Of a stretch of DNA of 5,674 bases, positions 1 through 5,330 are shown one piece after another. The stretch's first letter is position 1; every line of letters begins with the position of its first letter. A program made the position numbers and the translations under genes. The DNA is from an uncultured Bergeyella sp. (GTDB taxonomy: Bacteria; Bacteroidota; Bacteroidia; Flavobacteriales; Weeksellaceae). The stretch spans positions 1-5,674 of the forward strand of contig CAKAOY010000085.1 in assembly GCA_916710115.1 (NCBI GenBank). The letters are read 5' to 3'. The notes below the pieces were generated by a model. That model worked only from the letters and a program-made list of their open reading frames with translations, was not told the origin of the DNA and made no database searches.

Positions 1-1799
1 GTTTTGTTGATATTAGCCTCTGTTAAAAGTGATTTTAGATTGTCGTTTTCACTGATTTTTTCAGCTAACAAATCGGTATTTTCCGTTTGGAAAGGGTTTT
101 CAGCAAAGATTTTATCGATAAAATTATCATTATTTAGGTATCGTTTATTCACCGACCAAAGGTCAAATAAACTAACAAATCCAATAATAATAAGAGCCAC
201 ATTAGAGTTAATTTTTCTTTTTAAAGTGAAAAATAAAGTAGTTGCTGTAATACTAATATACAGAATAGTTTTGATGGTGTCTTCTTGGAACATTTTTTGG
301 CGATAATTAACTAAATAATCCAAGATATAGGGTGGGAGATAGGCTCTCTCATTGTCTGTACAGAAACCTAATAGCGGACGGCTGAACGCCAATAAAAATA
401 TGATGAGACCGATGATAACTCCCGAAATAGTTATAAGTTTTTTAGTTTTTTGTTGAATTTCCGTTTCGTTGATATTATTTTTTAAAAGATGAGAAAGTCC
501 GACAATCCCAATCAATGGGAAAAGTAGCTCCACGACAACAAGGATGGAAGATGGAGCCCTAAATTTGTTATAAAATGGTACAAAATCTATAAATAAATCT
601 GATAGGAAAGGAAAATTGCTCCCCCAAGCTAAGCCGATACATAGGATAGAAGCGCCTAAAATCCAGTATTGGTATCTCTTCGGAGCGAAGAAAAACCCGA
701 GAATTGCTAAAAATACTACGACTGCACCTTGATATGCGGGGCCAGAAGTCATCGGTTGGTTACCCCAATAGGAGATGCTACTCAATCCTTTGGAAATTTG
801 GCTGATATTTTTATTAAATTCTTCCTCAGAGGAGGAGTTTTCAGCGATGAGATTTTGTATATCTCCAATTGCTTTTTCAGAGCCTTTTTCGGAGCTGGCA
901 CCACCCATTAGTCTTGGTATTAGTAGGTTGAGTGTTTCTGTTTTGCCATAAGACCAAGTTAAGGCACTCTCTTTGTCCATACCTGATTTTTCGGGAGATT
1001 GTTTATCGTTGTTTAGTATTTGCTTACCTCTTACGGTTTCCTTTATGTATTCAGAATTAGCTAATATCCTTTGCGAATTCATAGCAATACCTAATATACA
1101 AGCCCCTCCGATAACACTTGTTGAAATCAGAAAATGTTTAATTTCTGTCTTTTTAATGATGCTTCGTACTAATTCAGAAAGGAAAAGAAAAAATAATCCG
1201 ATGAAGAGATAATAAGTCATTTGTAGGTGGTTGGCGGCAATTTGCAACCCCATAAATAGCGTAGTTGTGATGAATCCTAAGATGTAATTTTTCCGAAGAT
1301 AAATTAATAAAATTCCTGCCAAAAGTGGTGCGAAATAGGCAATGGTATGTATTTTGCCATTATGCCCCGCTCCGATGATAATATAAAAGTAAGTAGAAAG
1401 TCCAAAGAATGTAGCTCCTAATAAGGCATATCGCCAATTACGAACAGCGACCATTCCCAAAAAGAAAAATCCTGAAAATAATAAAAATAAGTAATTAATT
1501 GGCTTGGGAAAAATCATTAGAATATCATCAATTCGTTTGATGATATCGCCATGAAATTGGGCTCCCGTTTGGTAGGTTGGCATACCGCCAAACATTGCAT
1601 CACTCCAATAGGTTTCTTCGTGGTGGGTAGCTCGGTAGTCCAATAGCTCCTTAGCACTGCCTTTGTATTCTACAATATCGTGTTGGTAAAGTTGGTCCCC
1701 GTGGAGAACGGGACTTGCATAAACAAAGGCTATTATTACAAACAAAATGAGGCTCCCAATAATGCCGATAGCATTTAGAATATTCTTTTCTTTAAGCAT
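1..1799 (-). CDS. YfhO-family polytopic membrane protein (3' end beyond the window)
   Basis: Reading the minus strand from the ATG at 1799-1797 gives 599 uninterrupted codons to the left edge with no stop, so the C-terminus lies outside the window. The protein starts MLKEKNILNAIGIIGSLILF, a first membrane segment (about residues 10-30) followed by an extracytoplasmic stretch with GDQLYQHDIVEYKG (34-47) and YWSDAMFGGMPTYQTG (64-79). Many hydrophobic segments follow (about 102-120, 122-142, 152-168, 173-189, 196-212, 222-240, 357-372, 378-392, 418-438, 455-473, 510-526, 533-549). The motifs GAGHNGKI (143-150) and PFYNKFRAP (408-416) match the YfhO-like proteins common in Bacteroidota, which resemble GT-C-fold glycosyltransferases. 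Family members usually run to about 800 residues, so roughly a quarter is missing. In Firmicutes, YfhO is linked to glycosylation of lipoteichoic acid; the Bacteroidota substrate is unknown to me. Family assignment is fairly secure, function is not. Confidence 0.88.
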   Translation of the reverse strand, partial: MLKEKNILNAIGIIGSLILFVIIAFVYASPVLHGDQLYQHDIVEYKGSAKELLDYRATHHEETYWSDAMFGGMPTYQTGAQFHGDIIKRIDDILMIFPKPINYLFLLFSGFFFLGMVAVRNWRYALLGATFFGLSTYFYIIIGAGHNGKIHTIAYFAPLLAGILLIYLRKNYILGFITTTLFMGLQIAANHLQMTYYLFIGLFFLFLSELVRSIIKKTEIKHFLISTSVIGGACILGIAMNSQRILANSEYIKETVRGKQILNNDKQSPEKSGMDKESALTWSYGKTETLNLLIPRLMGGASSEKGSEKAIGDIQNLIAENSSSEEEFNKNISQISKGLSSISYWGNQPMTSGPAYQGAVVVFLAILGFFFAPKRYQYWILGASILCIGLAWGSNFPFLSDLFIDFVPFYNKFRAPSSILVVVELLFPLIGIVGLSHLLKNNINETEIQQKTKKLITISGVIIGLIIFLLAFSRPLLGFCTDNERAYLPPYILDYLVNYRQKMFQEDTIKTILYISITATTLFFTLKRKINSNVALIIIGFVSLFDLWSVNKRYLNNDNFIDKIFAENPFQTENTDLLAEKISENDNLKSLLTEANINK

Positions 1800-1815
1800 T
1801 CTTTTTAATTTTTTA

Positions 1816-1823
1816 CAAAGATA
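1816..1823 (-). promoter_or_regulatory. Bacteroidota-type -7 promoter element for the YfhO-family gene
   Basis: The minus strand reads TATCTTTG here, an exact match to the TAnnTTTG -7 consensus of Bacteroidota primary sigma factors. It lies 16 bp upstream of the ATG at 1799. A weak TTA (plus-strand 1844-1846) sits 20 bp further upstream in the place of the -33 TTG. No Shine-Dalgarno sequence is visible in the short A-rich leader, as is usual in this phylum. Confidence 0.72.
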
Positions 1824-1858
1824 GGATTTTTAGATTATAAAATTAAGAGCAAAATCAT

Positions 1859-1866
1859 TATCTTTG
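1859..1866 (+). promoter_or_regulatory. Bacteroidota-type -7 promoter element for tsaE
   Basis: TATCTTTG is an exact TAnnTTTG match, identical in all eight bases to the -7 element of the divergent gene. It is 29 bp upstream of the tsaE ATG. A weak TTA at 1835-1837 lies 21 bp upstream as a possible -33 element. The two divergent -7 elements are only 35 bp apart, so their -33 regions must overlap. Confidence 0.72.
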
Positions 1867-1895
1867 TCAAGATATAAATTAGTTTCAAAATAGTA

Positions 1896-2312
1896 ATGGT
1901 ATTAGAAAAGTTAGAAGATTGGCAGAGGGTGATAGATAATATTTTGCCACAATTAAAGTATAATATCCTGCTACTCAATGGAGATTTGGGAGCTGGGAAA
2001 ACAACATTTACGAAGTTTTTATTAGCAAGATTAGGAAGTAGCGACGAAGTTTCTTCTCCGACTTACTCCATTGTTAATGAGTATGATACAGAAAATGGAA
2101 AGGTGTATCATTTTGATTTGTATAGAATGAGTTCCATAGAGGAAGTATATGACATAGGTATAGAGGAGTATCTGTATAATGGTTTTCTAAATATTATAGA
2201 ATGGGCCGATGTGTATCTCCCAGAGTTGTATGATACGCCGTATCATCAGTTGAATATTGAGGAAAAAGAAGGTAAAAGATATGTGAAATTTGAGACGATT
2301 ACCCACCAATAG
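1896..2312 (+). CDS. tsaE: tRNA threonylcarbamoyladenosine biosynthesis ATPase TsaE
   Basis: TsaE is the small cytoplasmic P-loop ATPase that works with TsaB and TsaD to place the threonylcarbamoyl group on A37 of ANN-decoding tRNAs. At 138 residues the protein has the usual family length. The Walker A motif GDLGAGKTT is at residues 29-37. It is followed by the family's SSPTY at 53-57 (switch threonine T56), HFDLYR at 72-77 (D74 as the Walker B-like acidic residue), and IEWA at 101-104 with E102. The ATG at 1896 leaves a normal short N-terminal segment ahead of the first strand, and a -7 promoter element lies close upstream. The next gene, nirK, is 217 bp away behind its own promoter, so tsaE is probably monocistronic here. 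Nothing looks broken or unusual in the protein. Confidence 0.96.
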   Translation: MVLEKLEDWQRVIDNILPQLKYNILLLNGDLGAGKTTFTKFLLARLGSSDEVSSPTYSIVNEYDTENGKVYHFDLYRMSSIEEVYDIGIEEYLYNGFLNIIEWADVYLPELYDTPYHQLNIEEKEGKRYVKFETITHQ

Positions 2313-2321
2313 GATTGAAAA

Positions 2322-2339
2322 ATATGATTTTAGTCATAT
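2322..2339. promoter_or_regulatory. 18-bp inverted repeat upstream of nirK, possible operator
   Basis: ATATGA and TCATAT form a perfect 6-bp inverted repeat separated by 6 bp, the half-site geometry of CRP/FNR-family operators (TTGA-N6-TCAA in FNR), although the half-site sequence itself differs. It begins ten bases after the tsaE stop. Its centre is about 70 bp upstream of the predicted nirK transcription start, a place where class I activators can bind. It has no trailing T-run, so it is a poor terminator. The regulatory role is an inference from position and symmetry only. Confidence 0.35.
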
Positions 2340-2366
2340 GTTGAAAAATAATTGAAAAAAATAGAA

Positions 2367-2394
2367 TTTGATTAAGAAATTATTGATACATTTG
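2367..2394 (+). promoter_or_regulatory. Predicted nirK promoter (-33 TTTG, -7 TACATTTG)
   Basis: TACATTTG at 2387-2394 matches the Bacteroidota -7 consensus TAnnTTTG. TTTG at 2367-2370 provides a -33 element with a 16-bp spacer, about one base short of the usual 17-23. Transcription starting a few bases downstream, near 2400, would give nirK an untranslated leader of about 130 nt. This is the only TAnnTTTG match that I see between tsaE and nirK. Confidence 0.6.
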
Positions 2395-2529
2395 CATTAC
2401 AAAAAAACTTTTAAAACTTCGTGAAAATATCGTATTTAGAGTTTTTAGTTAAGGCTTTAAATAAGAGGGAACATCAATTAATAATGAGAAGGTATTATAA
2501 ATCCTAAAATTAACACAAAAGTTTTATAA
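2395..2529 (+). other. Long AT-rich nirK leader with a possible 7-codon upstream ORF
   Basis: The stretch between the predicted nirK promoter and its start codon is unusually long for this compact block. It holds a tiny reading frame, MRRYYKS followed by TAA (2484-2507), that ends 22 bases before the nirK ATG. It also holds a loose inverted repeat (AAAACT at 2413-2418 with AGTTTT at 2440-2445). Neither has a convincing ribosome binding site or T-run. I do not recognise a known riboswitch. The leader may be regulatory or simply spacer. Confidence 0.3.
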
Positions 2530-3591
2530 ATGAAACAGAGATTTTTTTTAACTGCACTATTATCAGCAGTTTTAGGACTTAGTTCTTGCTCAAAAGATTC
2601 ATCAAATGGGTCAGGGAAAGACATTAATGAATTATTACCTTCTGTAAAAAATGCTAAAATCGAGGTAGAAGGAGGAGATTATGAAAAACTTGAAGTAACA
2701 TCTCCACCTAATGTACCAGCACCAGTTGGTGACAGAAAAGCTAAAAAAGTAAAAGTAGAGTTGGAGGTTATTGAGAAAGTAGGCGAATTGACTGATGGTA
2801 CTAAGTATAATTTTTGGACTTTCAACGGAACAGTTCCAGGTGCGTTTATACGTGCAAGAGTGGGGGATGAAGTGGAATTTACCTTAAAAAATCACGAAAC
2901 TTCTCAATTTGCTCATAACATTGACCTTCACGCTGTTAATGGAACAGGTGGTGGTGCAGAAGCTACATCTGTTGCACCAGGAAAGTCTGCAACATTCCAC
3001 TTTAAGGCTACTAACCCAGGTCTTTATGTATATCATTGTGCAATGGCGCCAGTGGGTATGCACGTAGCGAATGGTATGTATGGGCTTATTCTAATAGAAC
3101 CAGAAGGAGGTCTTCCAAAAGTAGATAGAGAATACTATGTAATGCAGGGGGATTTTTATACAAAGGGTGCATATGGAGCACAAGGCTTACAAGAGTTTGA
3201 TCAAGATAAAGCTATCGCTGAAAACCCTGATTATGTAGTGTTTAATGGTAAAGTAGGTTCATTACTTAATGGTAAAGAATTAAGAGCTAAAGTAGGTGAA
3301 ACAGTAAGAATATTCGTAGGAAATGGAGGTCCAAACAAAACTTCTTCTTTCCATATAATTGGAGAATTGTTTGATAGAGTATATGTAGAAGGAGGTAGTT
3401 TAGTTAATGAAAATATCCAGACTACAACAATCCCTGCGGGTGGCTCTTCTATTGTAGAATTTAAGGCTTCTGTTCCAGGAACTTACCTTCTTGTAGATCA
3501 CTCATTATTCCGTGCGTTCCATAAAGGAGCTTTAGGAAAACTCATTGTAGAAGGTCCTGAAAATCCGAAAGAATACAGAAAAGGAAAATAA
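2530..3591 (+). CDS. nirK: Copper-containing nitrite reductase, AniA-like lipoprotein
   Basis: NirK reduces nitrite to nitric oxide outside the cytoplasm, the defining step of denitrification. The 353-residue product starts with a lipoprotein signal (lipobox LSSC, Cys20), then a low-complexity tether to about residue 70. Two cupredoxin domains follow (about 74-190 and 200-342). Type 1 copper ligands are H129, C170, H178 and M183. Type 2 ligands are H134, H169 and, donated by the neighbouring subunit in the trimer, H324. The catalytic pair is D132 (in HNIDLHA) and H275 (in FHIIG). The short loop CAMAPVGMHVANGMYG is typical of the AniA group (class II) known as an outer-membrane lipoprotein in Neisseria. 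No cytochrome or extra cupredoxin domain is fused, so a separate electron donor is needed; a cytochrome c gene lies three genes on. Codon choice is strongly biased to GTA, CCA and GGA/GGT, which suggests good expression. A terminator-like hairpin follows. Confidence 0.97.
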   Translation: MKQRFFLTALLSAVLGLSSCSKDSSNGSGKDINELLPSVKNAKIEVEGGDYEKLEVTSPPNVPAPVGDRKAKKVKVELEVIEKVGELTDGTKYNFWTFNGTVPGAFIRARVGDEVEFTLKNHETSQFAHNIDLHAVNGTGGGAEATSVAPGKSATFHFKATNPGLYVYHCAMAPVGMHVANGMYGLILIEPEGGLPKVDREYYVMQGDFYTKGAYGAQGLQEFDQDKAIAENPDYVVFNGKVGSLLNGKELRAKVGETVRIFVGNGGPNKTSSFHIIGELFDRVYVEGGSLVNENIQTTTIPAGGSSIVEFKASVPGTYLLVDHSLFRAFHKGALGKLIVEGPENPKEYRKGK

Positions 3592-3605
3592 GTTTATAAA
3601 TGGCA

Positions 3606-3648
3606 AAAAAAGCAGTGAGTATTATAATCTAATGCTTATTGCTTTTTT
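3606..3648 (+). terminator. Rho-independent terminator after nirK
   Basis: Two 19-base arms (3606-3624 and 3630-3648) pair along their whole length around a 5-base loop. The three non-Watson-Crick positions are all G-U wobbles in plus-strand RNA. On the minus strand the same positions would be A-C mismatches, so the hairpin is oriented for plus-strand transcripts. It ends in six Ts. It lies 14 bases after the nirK stop codon and 20 bases before nirV, so it should end or attenuate nirK transcription. Confidence 0.8.
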
Positions 3649-3668
3649 AATATTAAGAGTATAAATAG

Positions 3669-4481
3669 ATGAGAGTTTTTTTGTTTAGTTTGTTTGTTTT
3701 GTTTGCTTCTTGCTCTAAAGAGAATACAGGAGATTTTAAGGTTGACGTAAATGAGATAAAATCTGTGCAAACTTCTGCTAAAATGAAGATGATAGAGGGC
3801 GGAACTTATAAGGCATTTATTGGGAGAGATGAAGAAAATATTGTAAAAGTAAAAAGCTTTTTACTTGATGAAACTGCAGTAACCAATGCAGAATATTTGA
3901 AATTTTTAAAAGCCAATCCCCAATGGACGAGGTCTAAAATTCTGAAACTCTATACCGATGGCTCTTATTTGAAAAGTTGGAAAGGAGACTATCAATTACC
4001 TGATAATGTGAGCCCTAATGCTCCCGTTACGGGGATATCTTGGTTCGCTGCTGTTGCTTATGCTAAGAGTGTTGGTAAAAGATTGCCGACTATTGATGAG
4101 TGGGAATATGCTGCTGCTGCTGATGAGACAACAAAAAATGCTACTAACAAGCCAGAATTTACGAAATATATTCTTGATGCATATCAGCAAAAACAGATGT
4201 ATTTGAAACCCGTAAAACAGGGAAAACCTAATTATTATGGATTGTATGATTTGTATGGTGTAATATGGGAATGGACAGAGGATTTTAATTCTGTGATGAT
4301 GACGGGAGACTCTCGTGCCGATAAGGCAGAAAATAATAATCTATTTTGTGCAGGAGCGTCTGTAACAACCAAAGATTTGAAAAATTATGCTTCATTTGCT
4401 CGATTTGCTTTTAGAGGTAGTTTAGATGCTAATTTTTGTATTGCTAATCTTGGTTTCCGATGTGCAAAAGATATAAAATAA
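3669..4481 (+). CDS. nirV: NirV-like lipoprotein with a formylglycine-generating-enzyme (FGE/SUMF1) fold
   Basis: NirV proteins are encoded next to nirK in many denitrifiers, and their exact role is unresolved. The 270-residue product has a short lipoprotein signal (FASC, Cys15; Phe at -3 is slightly unusual). The FGE-sulfatase domain fills residues 40-270. Landmarks are MKMIEGGTY (39-47), FLLDETAVTNAEYLKFL (64-80), PVTGISWFAAVAYAKSVGKR (119-138), LPTIDEWEYAA (139-149), GLYDLYGVIWEWTEDF (191-206) and the terminal NLGFRCAKD (260-268). In genuine sulfatase-activating FGEs two cysteines in the SYMCHRSYC region bind copper and do the chemistry. The corresponding stretch here (about 238-250, ASFARFAFRG) has none, and the remaining cysteines are C227, C257 and C265. 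It is therefore unlikely to generate formylglycine. The gene sits 17 bp ahead of sco and is probably co-transcribed with it. The domain call is firm; the NirV name rests on context. Confidence 0.85.
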   Translation: MRVFLFSLFVLFASCSKENTGDFKVDVNEIKSVQTSAKMKMIEGGTYKAFIGRDEENIVKVKSFLLDETAVTNAEYLKFLKANPQWTRSKILKLYTDGSYLKSWKGDYQLPDNVSPNAPVTGISWFAAVAYAKSVGKRLPTIDEWEYAAAADETTKNATNKPEFTKYILDAYQQKQMYLKPVKQGKPNYYGLYDLYGVIWEWTEDFNSVMMTGDSRADKAENNNLFCAGASVTTKDLKNYASFARFAFRGSLDANFCIANLGFRCAKDIK

Positions 4482-4498
4482 TTTTAAACTAATAATAT

Positions 4499-5071
4499 AT
4501 GAGAAAGTTTTTTTTTACCTTGGTAGCGACAAGTTTTTTATTTAGTTGTAACCCAAAAACTCAAAAAGAATTACCGCAAGACTCAATGTTTCGTTTATCA
4601 TCTGTATGGGAAAATCAGAATGGTAAAAAACTACAGCTTAAAGAGTTACGTGGAAAAGTGATTGTCTTGGTGATGATTTATACTTCTTGTAAAACAGCCT
4701 GCCCACAACTTACGGCAAGAATGAAACAAATTGCTAAAAAGGTAGGAAAAGTGAATCCAGAGGAGATTCAGTATGTTTTTGTATCTATTGACCCTGATGT
4801 TGATACTCCCGAGAGGATGAAAGCATATTTTAAGATGAATGATTTCGTAGGAGGGGAATGGCTATTTCTGAGAGGAAATGAGACTACAACACGAGAATTT
4901 GCTAATGTAGTGGCAATGAAATATAAACAAATATCACCAGTTGATTTTTCGCACTCTAATATTATAAGTGTGTTTGCGAAAGATGGAACTCTCGCTTATC
5001 AGAGAGAAGGATTAGATATAGATGTAGAACCTACAGTGCAGGAAATAAAAAAGCAATTGGAAGTAGAATAA
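4499..5071 (+). CDS. SCO1/SenC/PrrC-family copper chaperone lipoprotein
   Basis: SCO proteins are thioredoxin-fold, membrane-anchored chaperones that carry copper, classically to the CuA site of cytochrome oxidase and in some bacteria to denitrification enzymes. The 190-residue product has a lipoprotein signal (LFSC, Cys17) in place of the usual transmembrane anchor. Copper ligands are the C64-x3-C68 pair in TSCKTACP and H152 in DFSHSN. The family motif VSIDPDVDTPERM spans 95-107. All three ligands are present, so it should bind copper. It follows nirV by 17 bp with no promoter between them, and lies two genes downstream of nirK, whose active enzyme needs two coppers per subunit. Copper delivery to NirK is thus a reasonable inference, but a role for an oxidase or NosZ encoded elsewhere is equally possible. 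A pair of hairpins follows the stop codon. Confidence 0.93.
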   Translation: MRKFFFTLVATSFLFSCNPKTQKELPQDSMFRLSSVWENQNGKKLQLKELRGKVIVLVMIYTSCKTACPQLTARMKQIAKKVGKVNPEEIQYVFVSIDPDVDTPERMKAYFKMNDFVGGEWLFLRGNETTTREFANVVAMKYKQISPVDFSHSNIISVFAKDGTLAYQREGLDIDVEPTVQEIKKQLEVE

Positions 5072-5093
5072 ATTTTGATTAACTTTTCAAAAT
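5072..5093. repeat. 22-bp inverted repeat abutting the sco stop codon
   Basis: ATTTTGA and TCAAAAT are perfect 7-base arms with an 8-base spacer. The repeat begins at the first base after the sco stop codon and ends directly against the next hairpin. The stem is AU-rich and weak. The TTGA/TCAA half-sites recall FNR boxes, but the N8 spacing (N6 in FNR) argues against that. Confidence 0.5.
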
Positions 5094-5126
5094 AATCAGC
5101 ATTAGTGTTTTGTGCTAATGCTGATT
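5094..5126 (+). terminator. Terminator hairpin after the SCO gene
   Basis: AATCAGCATTAG and CTAATGCTGATT are perfect 12-base arms. Two further U-G/G-U pairs can close the stem to a 5-base loop. The hairpin lies 22 bases past the sco stop codon. The trailing T-tract is short (ATTTCGTT), so it may be a weak or bidirectional terminator, or a transcript-end stabiliser. It separates nirV-sco from the cytochrome gene. Confidence 0.65.
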
Positions 5127-5295
5127 TCGTTAAATAATAAAGGATGTTTTTGAAAAAAATAAGAAAAAAAAGTTAGTGAATATTTAAATTAAATCAATAA
5201 TATATAGTATTTTAATGATTGTAATCCTTTAAAAATTATTAATAATGCAATAGAGTAAAAAAGATAATAAACTTTTAAAATTAAAAAAAAGTGAG
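5127..5295. other. AT-rich intergenic stretch upstream of the cytochrome c gene
   Basis: No plausible gene is seen here on either strand. The DNA is extremely AT-rich with long A-tracts. It contains an 8-base inverted repeat with a wide gap (TAAAGGAT at 5138-5145, ATCCTTTA at 5224-5231). It may hold upstream promoter or regulator sites for the cytochrome gene, but none matches a motif I recognise. Confidence 0.4.
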
Positions 5296-5303
5296 TATCT
5301 TTG
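5296..5303 (+). promoter_or_regulatory. Bacteroidota-type -7 promoter element for the cytochrome c gene
   Basis: TATCTTTG again matches TAnnTTTG exactly and lies 27 bp before the ATG at 5331. No clear TTG is present at -33; the nearest candidate is the TTT at 5273-5275 with a 20-bp spacer. An independent promoter here means the cytochrome can be expressed separately from nirV-sco. Confidence 0.68.
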
Positions 5304-5330
5304 ACCTCATAAATAAAAAAAGATAAGATT

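Noticed and set aside
4..1212. Plus-strand open frames at 4-306, 729-911 and 973-1212
   Set aside because: They are antisense to the continuous 599-codon YfhO-family gene, have no promoter motif or recognisable domains, and their protein sequences look like non-coding translation.
2671..2677. GGAGGAG before an ATG inside nirK, resembling a Shine-Dalgarno sequence with an internal start
   Set aside because: It is inside an intact frame, the following ATG is out of frame with nirK and opens no recognisable gene, and Bacteroidota translation rarely depends on such sites.
3996..4206. Open frames on both strands inside the nirV-like gene (3996-4190 minus, 4018-4206 plus)
   Set aside because: They lie wholly within the well-supported FGE-domain gene in other frames and have no features of their own.
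5072..5093. FNR box interpretation of the TTGA...TCAA half-sites after sco
   Set aside because: The half-sites are 8 bp apart, not 6, and the site is more than 200 bp from the next predicted transcription start.
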